Of a stretch of 64,000 bases of DNA, positions 43,564 to 52,390 are shown piece after piece. The DNA is from a bacterium YEK0313 (GTDB taxonomy: Bacteria > Pseudomonadota > Alphaproteobacteria > Rhizobiales > Phreatobacteraceae), in assembly GCA_000751295.2 (NCBI GenBank), contig CCMO02000001.1, positions 434,001 to 498,000 on the forward strand. Reading direction: 5' to 3'. The notes beneath the pieces were generated by a model. The model searched no databases. It saw nothing but the letters and a program-made list of their open reading frames with translations, and was not told the origin of the DNA. Every line of letters starts with the position of its first letter. Within the stretch, counting starts at the first letter, position 1. Both the position numbers and the translations under genes were made by a program.

Positions 43564-43600
43564 CCAATGCCGGATCAATTGAGGCCAATAGTGAGCCAAT
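43564..43600. promoter_or_regulatory. Helically spaced YCAAT array upstream of the ABC operon
   Basis: CCAAT or TCAAT occurs at 43564, 43575, 43585 and 43596, spaced 11, 10 and 11 bases; TCAATTGA and CCAATTGG are also palindromes here. It is 35-70 bases upstream of the enolase-superfamily start (43529). It resembles the array in front of the GntR gene near 34280. The gap 43530-43679 holds nothing else. Confidence 0.5.
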
Positions 43601-43679
43601 TGGAAAACGAGCACAAGACGGCCTTGCTGCCTTCTCCCATGCGCCGTTGGGCAGGTGGGGCCATCCGGCCCGGTCCGTC

Positions 43680-44606
43680 TCAGGCCCGCCAGGTGCCGGT
43701 GCGCTCGGTGGTCGGCGCGTAGCTGTCGAAGGTCCAGCGCAGCGGCAGGGCACCGGGCCGGAACCAGCCGGCGCTGACCGTGAAGTGCCAGAGCCGCTCG
43801 GCACCGGCGATCCGCGCCGCGGCGTCCCCCGTCCAGTCGATCGCCGTATGCCCCTGCAGCTGCAGCATGTCGCCGCGCTCGAAATCGACGAAGAGCAGGC
43901 TCGCCCGCGGCTCGACGAGGAGATTGCCCAGCGTGTTGAAATAGCGGTTGCCGGAAAAGTCAGGCACGGTCAGCCGGTCGCCCTCGACAAGGACGAAGCC
44001 CGGCCGGCCGCCGCGATGCGAGATGTCGACGCCGCCACCGTCACCGACCGCGCCGGAGGCGCTGGCGACGAACAGCGTGTCCGCCGTCTCGACCAGCCGC
44101 AGTGCCGGCCCGGTCAGCCCGGACAGGGTCTCGACCCGTGCCGCGCCGCGCGGCTGGGACTCGACGCGCCGCGCCTGGATATATTGCGGACAATTGCCGA
44201 AGCTCTGGCTGACATCGACGGTGAGACCCTGCCCGTCGCGCCGCCGGACGCGGCCGTTGGCGCGGTTGCGACGGCGCGTCGACAGGTCGAGGCCGAGCAG
44301 GCCGACGGCGGCGTCCTCCCCGAGAAAGGGTTCCGCCGGGTCCCCCGCCGCCGGCAGGGCGTCGATGCGCAAGGCCCGGGGATCGGGGCTCGACACGAAG
44401 CCCGGAGTGCCGGTCAGCATGGTCGCAAGCGGCCAGCCCGCGGCATCGCGCGTGCCGAGGAACATATAGGGCAGCAGCGCGAAGAAGATCCGGTGCTGGT
44501 CCGGCATGAAGTCGCGGATGCCGGCGCCGCGTGTGCTGACGCCGGCGAGCTCCTGGGCGCGCAATTCGCCGCGGTGAAAAGGCGAGATGTCTATGACGGT
44601 CCTCAC
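43680..44606 (-). CDS. Pyridoxamine 5'-phosphate oxidase-like (PNPOx family) protein
   Basis: A 308-residue protein with a split-barrel flavin-type fold: FMPDQHRIFFALLPYMFLGT, DAAGWPLATMLTGTPGFVSS, GGRPGFVLVEGDRLTVPDF and GNRYFNTLGNLLVEPRASLL. The length suggests two barrel halves. Relatives are FMN- or F420-type oxidoreductases or heme-handling proteins of uncertain function. It follows the GST gene by 35 bases on the same strand and may be co-transcribed with it. Confidence 0.75.
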   Translation of the reverse strand: MRTVIDISPFHRGELRAQELAGVSTRGAGIRDFMPDQHRIFFALLPYMFLGTRDAAGWPLATMLTGTPGFVSSPDPRALRIDALPAAGDPAEPFLGEDAAVGLLGLDLSTRRRNRANGRVRRRDGQGLTVDVSQSFGNCPQYIQARRVESQPRGAARVETLSGLTGPALRLVETADTLFVASASGAVGDGGGVDISHRGGRPGFVLVEGDRLTVPDFSGNRYFNTLGNLLVEPRASLLFVDFERGDMLQLQGHTAIDWTGDAAARIAGAERLWHFTVSAGWFRPGALPLRWTFDSYAPTTERTGTWRA

Positions 44607-44641
44607 ACGATCAGTTCCGGCGCGGCGCGGCCGCCCCCGGT

Positions 44642-45265
44642 TCAGGCCACCTTGGGCAGCGGCGAGCGCGGCATGGGCTTGAAGGCCGGCAGGGCCTCGA
44701 TGCGGGCCAGCCAGGCGCGGATCCCGGGATAGGCATCCAGCGCGATGCCGCCTTCGGGCGCATGGGCGACATAGGAATAGCAGGCGAGATCGGCGATGGT
44801 CGGGCGACCGGCAGCGAGATAGTCGCGCGTGCCGAGATGCCCTTCCATGAGGGTCAGCAGCCGCGACGCGATCTGCCCGGCCCGTTTCGGATCGCTCGGA
44901 TGGTTCCAGAGCGCGACCATGCGGGCGGTCGCCGGTCCATACATGACCTCGCCGGCGGCGATCGACAGCCAGCGCTGGATCTCGGCGGCCGCGACCGGTT
45001 CGTCCGAGAGCCAGTGCGAGCCAGGGGCGTAGCGGCGCACGAGATAGACCATGATGGCATTGGAATCGGCGAGGACGAGATCGCCATCCTCGAGAACCGG
45101 AATCTGGCCGAGCGGATTCAGCGCCAGAAAGGCCGGGCTGCGGCGCGTCTCGGCATTGGCCTCGGCGAAACGATAGTCGAGGCCGAGCATGCGCAGCATC
45201 AGCTCGACACGATGGGCGTGGCCGGACAGGGCGGTGCCATGCAGGGTGATGCGCGGTTCGGTCAC
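44642..45265 (-). CDS. Glutathione S-transferase family protein
   Basis: A 207-residue GST: N-terminal thioredoxin-like domain with GTALSGHAHRVELML, NPLGQIPVLEDGDLVLADSN (cis-Pro and Ser for glutathione) and an alpha-helical C-terminal domain with AAGRPTIADLACYSYVA. The start is probably the GTG at 45265, nine bases after GAGGAG; the ATG at 45349 would lie in the regulator's operator. It is divergent from a LysR gene, so likely induced by an electrophile or a related signal. Confidence 0.87.
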   Translation of the reverse strand: MTEPRITLHGTALSGHAHRVELMLRMLGLDYRFAEANAETRRSPAFLALNPLGQIPVLEDGDLVLADSNAIMVYLVRRYAPGSHWLSDEPVAAAEIQRWLSIAAGEVMYGPATARMVALWNHPSDPKRAGQIASRLLTLMEGHLGTRDYLAAGRPTIADLACYSYVAHAPEGGIALDAYPGIRAWLARIEALPAFKPMPRSPLPKVA

Positions 45266-45336
45266 GGGACTTTGCTCCTCTTGCGGCGGTGACGGGCCCA
45301 AGATGACTATTGCGACCGTCGAATAGAATTCTGAAA

Positions 45337-45359
45337 ATATGAAAGTCATAATTTCATAT
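45337..45359. promoter_or_regulatory. LysR-type inverted repeat between GST and LysR genes
   Basis: ATATGAAA (45337-45344) and TTTCATAT (45352-45359) are perfect inverted copies around a seven-base spacer, ending 14 bases before the LysR start. The region is strikingly AT-rich. It fits a LysR site controlling both divergent genes. Confidence 0.6.
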
Positions 45360-45372
45360 CATGGAATGATCG

Positions 45373-46266
45373 ATGGACCGGCTGGACGAGCTCGGCATTT
45401 TCGTCGCGATCATCGACAGCGGCAGCCTGGTGGCGGCCGCCCGGCGGCTGCGGCGCTCGGCGCCGGCGGTCACCCGGGCGCTCAATGCGCTGGAAGGGCG
45501 TGCCGGCGTCCGGCTGGTGGAGCGCACCACCCGCCGGCTGACCCCGACCGATGCCGGGCGCAATCTCGTCGATGCCGCGCGCCGGCTCATCGCCGACTAC
45601 GATGCCGCGCTCGGCGGCATCGCCGCGGCCGAGATCCGCGGCCTCCTGCGGGTCACGGCGCCGCGCGTCTTCGGCCGCCGCCACGTCGCGCCGATCGTCG
45701 CCGCCTTCCTCGACGGCCATCCGGCCGTGCAGGCCGAGCTGGTGCTCAACGATCGCTATGTCGACCTGATCGAGGAGGATCTGCATGTCGCGGTGCGCAT
45801 CGGGCAGCTCGCGGATTCGAGCCTGGTGGCCCGGCGGGTCGGCGAGGTCAGGCGCGTCGTGGTGGCAAGCCCCGACTATCTGGCGCAGCGCGGCATCCCC
45901 TCCCGGCCGGCGGACCTTGCCGGCCATGAAACCGTCACCGGCCCGGTCATGGCGGCGGAATGGCGGTTCGGCCCCGGCCGGCGCGGGCCTCTGGTCCGCC
46001 CGGCTCCGCGGCTGGTCGGCAATGACGTCGACGCCACCTTGATGGCCATCCGCGCCGGCCGGGGCATCGGCCGGGTGCTGTCCTACCAGGTGGCCGACGA
46101 GCTCGCGGATGGATCGCTCGTCCGCCTGCTCGCCGCGTTCGAGCCGCCACCCCTCGCCGTGCATCTCGTCGTGCCCGGGCGCCAGATGGCGCCGAAGGTG
46201 CGCGCCTTCTTCGACCACGCGGCGGAGGCGCTGGAGCAGCTCGCGGTGATCCGTCCGGAAGTGTGA
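45373..46266 (+). CDS. LysR-family transcriptional regulator
   Basis: A 297-residue LysR protein: helix-turn-helix GSLVAAARRLRRSAPAVTRA (17-36), then the effector domain with RGLLRVTAPRVFGRRHVAPI and DLHVAVRIGQLADSSLVARR. The CrgA/DmlR-like subgroup is suggested by these segments. It is divergent from the GST gene with a clear palindrome between them. Confidence 0.9.
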   Translation: MDRLDELGIFVAIIDSGSLVAAARRLRRSAPAVTRALNALEGRAGVRLVERTTRRLTPTDAGRNLVDAARRLIADYDAALGGIAAAEIRGLLRVTAPRVFGRRHVAPIVAAFLDGHPAVQAELVLNDRYVDLIEEDLHVAVRIGQLADSSLVARRVGEVRRVVVASPDYLAQRGIPSRPADLAGHETVTGPVMAAEWRFGPGRRGPLVRPAPRLVGNDVDATLMAIRAGRGIGRVLSYQVADELADGSLVRLLAAFEPPPLAVHLVVPGRQMAPKVRAFFDHAAEALEQLAVIRPEV

Positions 46267-46326
46267 GGTTGAGGCGCAATGAATCCGCACAGCGTCTCGG
46301 ATCGCCGCGCATTGCATCGGGGTCGC

Positions 46327-46500
46327 CGTGGTTCGAGGGCCGCTCCCAGGGGCGCGGCCACCTCACCATGAGGATTGGCGGGTATGGCAGCGAGCGCGCT
46401 CATGAAACGGATCCAGCGACGCGCATCCTTGCACCACCGCCGGTGCAACGCCCTTCCCTCCCTCTTGGTGAGGCGGGAGCGAAGCGACCCTCGAACCACG
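46327..46500. repeat. 174-base nested inverted-repeat element
   Basis: The outer arms are perfect over 13 bases (CGTGGTTCGAGGG at 46327-46339 with its complement at 46488-46500). Inside are CGCTCCC (46341-46347) with GGGAGCG (46475-46481) and CCTCACCA (46361-46368) with TGGTGAGG (46466-46473). It fills most of the gap 46267-46519. Its motifs (TTCGAGG, CCTCACCATGAGG) are like palindromic repeats I recall from many Hyphomicrobiales intergenic regions, so it is probably a dispersed MITE- or REP-like element. Confidence 0.75.
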
Positions 46501-46519
46501 GCCAAGCGGCATGCAGGGC

Positions 46520-47638
46520 TTAGGGCGCGTCCGGCGCCACCACGACCGGTGCGTCCTCGGCCCAGCCGAGCGTGACGGGCTGGCCCGCGCCAAGCGGAAA
46601 GCCGAGACGCCAGGTCTGTTCCTCCACCCTCAGGCGGCCGAGCGCGGTTTCGACGGTGAGCTGGGTGCTGTTGCCGTGATAGGTGTAGTCGGCGATCGTG
46701 CCCGCGATCCGGTTGGCGGCGCCGGCCTCCGCGACGCCGGCGGCAACGGTCAGCTTTTCCGGCCTGAGGCTGAGCTTGACCTTCGGTCCCGCCGGCGGAT
46801 CGGCGGGAGCCTCGGCGAACAACGTCGCGCCGCCGGCCCGCAGCGCCAGCCGGCCGTCCGGCTCGCGCCCGGCGAGCTCTGCTTCGACGATATTGCTGCG
46901 GCCGATGAAATTGGCGACGAAGACCGTGCGCGGCCGCTCGTAGATGTCGAGCGGCGTCCCGGTCTGGACGATCCGACCGTGATTGATCACCGCGATCAGC
47001 GTCGACATGGACAACGCTTCGTCCTGGTCGTGGGTGACGTTGACGAAGGTCGCGCCGAGGCGCCGGTGCAGGCCCTTCAGCTCCTCCTGGAGCTGGCCGC
47101 GCAACTGCTTGTCGAGCGCGCTCAGCGGTTCGTCGAGCAGGATGAGGGGCGGCGAGAAGACCAGCGCCCGGGCGAGCGCCACGCGCTGCTGCTGGCCGCC
47201 GGAAAGCTCGGCCGGCTTGCGCGCGGCGAGCGGGCCGAGCTGGACGGTTTCCAGGGCGCCGGCGACGAGCCTCGTGATCTCCGGCCGCGGCAGCCGGCGC
47301 ACTTCCAGCGGAAAGGCGACGTTTTCGGCCACCGTCATGTGCGGGAACAGGGCATAGCCCTGGAACACCACGCCGAGGTCGCGCTTTTCCGGCGGCACGC
47401 CGGCGATTTCCCGGCCATCGAGGCGGATCGACCCGCTGCTCGGCGTGACGAAGCCGGCAATCGCCATCAGCAGCGTCGTCTTGCCCGAGCCCGACGGACC
47501 GAGCAGGGTGAGGAACTCGCCGCGCGGAATGGTCAGCGACATGTCGTCGATCGCGCGCGTCTCGCCGTAGCGCTTGGACAGGCGGTCGACCGCGAGGAAA
47601 GGCTCTTGAGATGGAGTCACGCGGGGTTCCCTGGACAT
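46520..47638 (-). CDS. Spermidine/putrescine-type ABC transporter ATPase (PotA family)
   Basis: A 372-residue ATPase: Walker A GPSGSGKTT, Q-loop VFQGYALFPHMTVAENVAFP, signature LSGGQQQRVALARALV, Walker B LLDEPLSALD, then a C-terminal TOBE domain (VKLSLRPEKLTVAAG). It is the last gene of the operon and energises the PotB/PotC-type permeases. Confidence 0.93.
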   Translation of the reverse strand: MSREPRVTPSQEPFLAVDRLSKRYGETRAIDDMSLTIPRGEFLTLLGPSGSGKTTLLMAIAGFVTPSSGSIRLDGREIAGVPPEKRDLGVVFQGYALFPHMTVAENVAFPLEVRRLPRPEITRLVAGALETVQLGPLAARKPAELSGGQQQRVALARALVFSPPLILLDEPLSALDKQLRGQLQEELKGLHRRLGATFVNVTHDQDEALSMSTLIAVINHGRIVQTGTPLDIYERPRTVFVANFIGRSNIVEAELAGREPDGRLALRAGGATLFAEAPADPPAGPKVKLSLRPEKLTVAAGVAEAGAANRIAGTIADYTYHGNSTQLTVETALGRLRVEEQTWRLGFPLGAGQPVTLGWAEDAPVVVAPDAP

Positions 47639-47644
47639 AACGGC

Positions 47645-48433
47645 TCAGGCCTTGCCGGCAACGAGGCGAACGACGACGGCGATGAGTGTTGCGAGGATCA
47701 TCACGGCCGAGACGGCGGCGACAGCCGGATCGACGCGCTCGGTCAGGCTGTTCCAGATGACGATCGGCAGGGTCACGACCTTGCGGCTGGTCAGGAACAG
47801 CACGGCGACGACCTCGTCCCAGGAGGTGACGAAGGAGAAGGCCGCGCCCGACAGGATGCCCGGGGCGATGTTCGGCAGCACGATGCGGCGCAGCACGGTC
47901 GCCGGCGGCGCGCCGAGGCTGCGGGCGGCCTGTTCCAGCCGGCGGTCGAAGCCGCTCAGCGAGGTCGAGACGGTGATCAGCACCAGGGGGATGCAGATGA
48001 TCGTGTGCGCCACCACGACGCCCATCAGCGTGTCGAGCCAGTTGAGGTCGATCCAGGTTCGGTAGAAGGCGAGCGCATGGACGATCGGCGGCACGATCAG
48101 CGGCGCGAGGATCATGATGCGCAGATAGCGCGTCCAGGTGCCGCCGAGCCGCCACAGGCCGATGGCGCAGAGCGTGCCGAGGGCGGTGGCGAAGACCGTG
48201 GTGAGCGCGGCGATGGCAAGGCTCGTCAGGATGCTGCTCGACCAGCGCAGGTCGGTGACGAGCTTGGCATAGTGCTGGAACGAGATGCCGCCCGACGGCA
48301 TCGACAGATAGCGCTCCGGCGTCAGCGAGACCGGAAAGACCACGGCGAGCGGCGCGAGCAGGAAGATGAGCCCGAGCCAGCCGAGCGCCAGGATGACCGG
48401 CCGGCCCGGCCGCGGGCGATCGGCCGCCGTCAT
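47645..48433 (-). CDS. Spermidine/putrescine-type ABC transporter permease (PotC family)
   Basis: A 262-residue membrane protein with about six helices and the EAA loop EQAARSLGAPPATVLRRIVL. The ATG at 48433 overlaps the stop of the PotB-type gene; the ATPase gene follows after six bases. PVSLTPERYLSMPSGGIS is the usual periplasmic N-terminal loop of this family. Confidence 0.92.
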   Translation of the reverse strand: MTAADRPRPGRPVILALGWLGLIFLLAPLAVVFPVSLTPERYLSMPSGGISFQHYAKLVTDLRWSSSILTSLAIAALTTVFATALGTLCAIGLWRLGGTWTRYLRIMILAPLIVPPIVHALAFYRTWIDLNWLDTLMGVVVAHTIICIPLVLITVSTSLSGFDRRLEQAARSLGAPPATVLRRIVLPNIAPGILSGAAFSFVTSWDEVVAVLFLTSRKVVTLPIVIWNSLTERVDPAVAAVSAVMILATLIAVVVRLVAGKA

Positions 48434-49284
48434 GCCTCGTCTCCCTTGCCGACGATGCTGTCCCAGTCGGCGAAGCGGCCGACGAGGGCGATGACCGCGA
48501 AGACCGCGAAGAGCAGCACCGAGGCGAGCATGGTCGCGGTGCCCCATTCCAGGGTCTCGTGGACCTGCACGGAAATGTATTCGGCGACCATCATCACCCG
48601 GCCGCCGCCGAGAATGGCCGGCGTCACGTAGAAGCCGAGCGAGAAGACGAAGGTGAGAATGAAGGCCGAGAACAGGCCGGGCACGGTGAGCGGCAGGAAC
48701 ACCCTGCGGAACACGGTGAAGCCGCCAGCTCCCAGGCTGCGCGCGGCGTTCAGGATGCGCGGATCGATGGTGCGCATGCCGGCATAGAGCGGCAGGATGG
48801 CGAAGGGCAGCATGTAGTGGACCATGCCGATGACGACACCGGTCTCGTTGCGCACGAGATTGAGCGGCGAGCCGATCAGGCCGAGGCCGACCAGGGCCGT
48901 GTTGAGCACGCCGTTGCCGCGCAGCACCGTGACCCAGGCGAAGGCGCGGATCAGCACCGAGAGCCAGAGCGGCAGCAGGACCAGTACCAGCATGATGGAG
49001 CGCATGCGGGGGCTGGCGAGCGTCAGTGCCGCGGCCATGACATAGGCCATGACGAGCGTGATCGCCGTGGTCAGGATGCAGATCCTGAGCGTCGTCATGA
49101 TCACCCGGCCGAGCACGTCGGAGGTGAACAGCTGGCCGTAATTGGCGAGGGCTCCGGGCTCCTCGGTGAAGCTCAGGGCCAGGATACGGCCGAGCGGCAC
49201 GAGATAGAGCAGCACGACGAGCAGCACCGCCGGGGCGATCATGGCGATCGCCAGACGCCGGCGATGGTCGAGGCCCGCCATCAT
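48430..49284 (-). CDS. Spermidine/putrescine-type ABC transporter permease (PotB family)
   Basis: A 284-residue permease with a cytoplasmic RRRLAIAMIAPAVLLVVLLY start, LVPLGRILALSFTEEP, and the EAA loop NAARSLGAGGFTVFRRVFLP. It overlaps the amidohydrolase gene by four bases and the PotC-type gene by four. Confidence 0.92.
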   Translation of the reverse strand: MMAGLDHRRRLAIAMIAPAVLLVVLLYLVPLGRILALSFTEEPGALANYGQLFTSDVLGRVIMTTLRICILTTAITLVMAYVMAAALTLASPRMRSIMLVLVLLPLWLSVLIRAFAWVTVLRGNGVLNTALVGLGLIGSPLNLVRNETGVVIGMVHYMLPFAILPLYAGMRTIDPRILNAARSLGAGGFTVFRRVFLPLTVPGLFSAFILTFVFSLGFYVTPAILGGGRVMMVAEYISVQVHETLEWGTATMLASVLLFAVFAVIALVGRFADWDSIVGKGDEA

Positions 49285-50912
49285 GCGCGATAGGCCGTGC
49301 GGCCATGGACCATGGTCCGCGCCACCTTGATGTGGGGAATGCGCTCGACGTCGCAGGTGAAGATGTCCTCGTCGAGGATGACGAGGTCGGCGAGCTTGCC
49401 GACTTCGAGGCTGCCCTTGATCGCCTCCTCGCGGCCGGCATAGGCGCCGTCGAGCGTAAAGGCCTTGACCGCGTCCCAGACGCCGATCGCCTCATCGGGC
49501 CCGAGGCTCTGGCCGCTGTCGGTACGGCGCGCGACGAGACCATAGATGCCGCGCAAGGGATTGGGGTGGCAGATCGGCGCATCGGAATGGGCCGGCGCCA
49601 CCACGCCGAGCTCCTTCCACGAGCGATGCGGCCACATGTCCTTCATCGCCGCTTCGCCGCGCACCCGGATATAGCCGTCGCCGAGATCGTAGATGAAGCC
49701 GGCGGCAGAGGACGCGATGACGTTCAGCCGGCGCATGCGCTCGCGGATCGCCGGCGTCGCGTAGCAGGTGTGCTCGATGCGCATGCGGCTGTCGGAATTC
49801 GGATGGGCCTTCAGCGCAGCCTCATAGGCGTCGAGGATCCAGTCGATGCCGCGATCGCCGATGCCGTCGGCGAAGACCGTGAGCCCCGCCGCCGTCGCCT
49901 CCAGGACGCGCTGGCGGAAATCCTCGGTGCTGTAGAGCAGCATGCCGATATTGTGGTCCGGCTCGCCGATCACTTTCGGGCCGGTATAGGGTTCGTAATA
50001 AGCCGCGGTACGCCCGGTGGTCGAACAGTCCGGGCACCATTCGACGCCGATCACGCGCACCCATTCGTCGCCGAGGCCGGAGCGGATGCCGGCGCGGATA
50101 TAGGATTCCACCAGGCCCTTCTCCTTGCCGCTGACCATGATGCCGACGCGCAGCGGCAGCTCGCCGGCGGCGCGCATGTCCTGGAACGCCCGGATGCCGT
50201 TGGACTGGGTGAGCGAATTGTGGATCGAGGTGATGCCGTAGCTGAGGAACTCGGCGAAGACCTGCTTCAGGCCCTTGCGGAAATCGCCGACCGTGTAGTC
50301 GCGGCTGATCTCGTCGACCACGACATAGGCGGCGTTCTCGCGCAGGAGGCCGGTCGGCCGGCCGGTCGCCGGGTCACGGTCGATCCGGCCGAAGGGCGGA
50401 TCCTCGTTCAGGCCGGCAAGGCCGGAGCGGACGAGGCCGGCGGTGTTCACGACGCCGTTGTGATGGTCGGTGCGATAGACGAAGACCGGCCGGCCGCTGC
50501 CGACGCGGTCGAGCTCGTCGATGGTCGGAAAGCCGCCGAGCTTGATGTCGTCGTAGCGAAAGCCGACGCACCAGGCGTCCGGCGGCGCGGCTTCGGCCAT
50601 GGCGGCGATCCGCGCCAGAACCTCGTCCTTGGAACGGACATTGGGCCAGGAGAAGTCCGCCCAGCGATGCACCCTGGCGCCATAGACGTCGGCATGGACA
50701 TGGCTTTCGACGAAGCCCGGCAGCACGGTGCGTCCGCCGGCATCGATGATCTCGGTTTCAGGCCCGGCGAGCGCGGCGATGTCGGAGGCCGTCCCGACCG
50801 CGGTGATCCGGCCATCCGCGATCGCCAGCGCCTCGGCGAAGGGCATGGCGTCGTTGATCGTTGCGATCTTGGCATGGGTGACGATGGTCTCGGCCGCCCG
50901 GGTCATCAGCAT
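49281..50912 (-). CDS. YtcJ-type metal-dependent amidohydrolase
   Basis: A 543-residue amidohydrolase: N-terminal beta-sandwich, metal motif LPGFVESHVHADVYG (His-X-His near residue 70), RIEHTCYATPAIRERM, VVAPAHSDAPICHPNPLRGI and the C-terminal GSLEVGKLADLVILDEDIF. This is the architecture of YtcJ-like hydrolases of amides, carbamates or lactams. It is encoded inside an importer operon, between binding protein and permeases, so it probably hydrolyses the imported compound. An ATG at 50906 is also possible. Confidence 0.87.
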   Translation of the reverse strand: MLMTRAAETIVTHAKIATINDAMPFAEALAIADGRITAVGTASDIAALAGPETEIIDAGGRTVLPGFVESHVHADVYGARVHRWADFSWPNVRSKDEVLARIAAMAEAAPPDAWCVGFRYDDIKLGGFPTIDELDRVGSGRPVFVYRTDHHNGVVNTAGLVRSGLAGLNEDPPFGRIDRDPATGRPTGLLRENAAYVVVDEISRDYTVGDFRKGLKQVFAEFLSYGITSIHNSLTQSNGIRAFQDMRAAGELPLRVGIMVSGKEKGLVESYIRAGIRSGLGDEWVRVIGVEWCPDCSTTGRTAAYYEPYTGPKVIGEPDHNIGMLLYSTEDFRQRVLEATAAGLTVFADGIGDRGIDWILDAYEAALKAHPNSDSRMRIEHTCYATPAIRERMRRLNVIASSAAGFIYDLGDGYIRVRGEAAMKDMWPHRSWKELGVVAPAHSDAPICHPNPLRGIYGLVARRTDSGQSLGPDEAIGVWDAVKAFTLDGAYAGREEAIKGSLEVGKLADLVILDEDIFTCDVERIPHIKVARTMVHGRTAYRA

Positions 50913-50990
50913 GTCTCGTCAAGGTCTCGAGGATAAGGCGCTGCCGCCGGCACGGGCTCGCCCGGCGCCGGCGCGGAAACCGGTCCGCGT

Positions 50991-52100
50991 TCAGGACGCC
51001 ATCAGGTCTAGGAAACGCTTCGTCACCGGGACGATGTGCTCGCCGTACCAGTCGGCATTCTGCAGCACCATCAGCTTGCGATTGTCGGGATGGCCGGGAT
51101 TGCGGCGGGCAAGCGCCTCGCCGTAGGTACCGTCGGCCGCCGGGTTGGCCGGGCCGTTGCCGAGCAGTTCGAGCAGCTTCACCTGCGCCTGCGGATCCTG
51201 CATGGAGGCGAGCAGCTGCATCGCCGCCTTGCCGGCCGGATTGTTCTTCGGCACCGACATGACGCCCGGCTGCAGCATGCCCTGGTTGAAGGTGTAGCGG
51301 AACCGGCCGCCGGATTCCTCCTGCAGCAGATTGGCGCGCGTGTGCCAGAGCTGGCCCATCGTCACCTCGCCGTCGCGGAACAGCTGCTGGCTGGACGCGC
51401 CGGTGTCCCACAGCACGAGGTGATCCTTGATCGTGGCGAGCTTCCGCAGCGCGCGGTCGACATCGAGCGGATAGAGGCGGTCGAGCGGCACGCCGTCGCC
51501 GAGCAGAGCAGCTTCGAGCGCGCCGGCCATGTATTTGTAGAGGACGCGCTTGCCGGGGAAGGCCGCGACGTCGAAGAAATCGGCCCAGCTCTGCGGCGTC
51601 TTGCCGCCGAAGGCGCGGCTGTCATAGGTCAGCACCGAGCCGTAGACGAAGACGGTCGCGCCCCAGCGATAGTCCATGCCGGGCAGCGCCTTGGCGCGGT
51701 CGACCACGGTGTAGTCGATCTCCTGCACGGCGCCGGCCGCGCCGAGCGAGGCCTGCGTGCCGACGCCCCCGTCGATGATGTCCCAGGTGACGTTGCGGGC
51801 CTGGACCATGGCGCGCACGCGCCCCGGCGACGGCCCGGTGCCGTCCATCACCACCTTGATGCCGGTCTTGGCGGTGAAGGGCTCGCCCCAGACCTTCTGA
51901 TAGGCCGCCTCGGCATCGCCGCCCCACATGGCGAAGACGATCTCCTTGGCCGCCTGGGCCTCGGCCGATCCGGCGCCGACACCGAGCGCGGCGACGAGCG
52001 CGCCGAGCCCGAGCACCTCGCGCCGGTCCACCGCGCCGGCCCGCACCCGTCCGGCCAGGATCTCCAGAGCATCGCCGAGATAGTTCGATGCGCGCGACAT
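50991..52100 (-). CDS. Spermidine/putrescine-type ABC substrate-binding protein
   Basis: A 369-residue periplasmic protein with a long N-region and twin-arginine-like signal (AVDRREVLGLGALVAALGVG). Family segments include EIVFAMWGGDAEAAYQKVWG, WDIIDGGVGTQASLGAAGAV and TPQSWADFFDVAAFPGKRVL. It is first in the five-gene operon. The start at 52100 is the first that gives a sensible signal. The ligand is not predicted; polyamines and opine-like amines are common for the family. Confidence 0.88.
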   Translation of the reverse strand: MSRASNYLGDALEILAGRVRAGAVDRREVLGLGALVAALGVGAGSAEAQAAKEIVFAMWGGDAEAAYQKVWGEPFTAKTGIKVVMDGTGPSPGRVRAMVQARNVTWDIIDGGVGTQASLGAAGAVQEIDYTVVDRAKALPGMDYRWGATVFVYGSVLTYDSRAFGGKTPQSWADFFDVAAFPGKRVLYKYMAGALEAALLGDGVPLDRLYPLDVDRALRKLATIKDHLVLWDTGASSQQLFRDGEVTMGQLWHTRANLLQEESGGRFRYTFNQGMLQPGVMSVPKNNPAGKAAMQLLASMQDPQAQVKLLELLGNGPANPAADGTYGEALARRNPGHPDNRKLMVLQNADWYGEHIVPVTKRFLDLMAS

Positions 52101-52185
52101 GATGCCATCCTCCCCAGGGATTGTGCCGTTGTCGGGTTGCCGTATCGGCGGTCGGCCGCGCAGGACAATCGCGTCGGCCTCAATC

Positions 52186-52196
52186 TGACATGTTAG
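52186..52196. promoter_or_regulatory. GntR operator candidate near the binding-protein promoter
   Basis: The 11-mer TGACATGTTAG, near-palindromic around ACATGT, lies 86 bases upstream of the binding-protein start. The same 11-mer recurs at 52306-52316 in front of the divergent GntR gene, giving one copy per promoter in the 290-base intergenic region. Confidence 0.55.
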
Positions 52197-52305
52197 TTTG
52201 CAATTGATTGCCGAAGCCGGATGTCTTGTCAATCAAGCAGCCAGCGACAAAAGCGCCGGGACAAGTCATTGGGCCGTCGACCGGCCGGCTTTTCAATCCA
52301 CCCAT

Positions 52306-52316
52306 TGACATGTTAG
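52306..52316. promoter_or_regulatory. GntR operator candidate near the gntR promoter
   Basis: A second exact TGACATGTTAG, 120 bases from the first and 75 bases before the GntR start. FCD-type GntR dimers bind short palindromes of this kind, so it is probably an autoregulatory site. Confidence 0.55.
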
Positions 52317-52390
52317 ATATGCAGGCCCAAGCGGTTGGGAACGGCGGCGCATGACCGGCGCCGGCGCAAGCGGCCTTTCCGGGGAGATTG

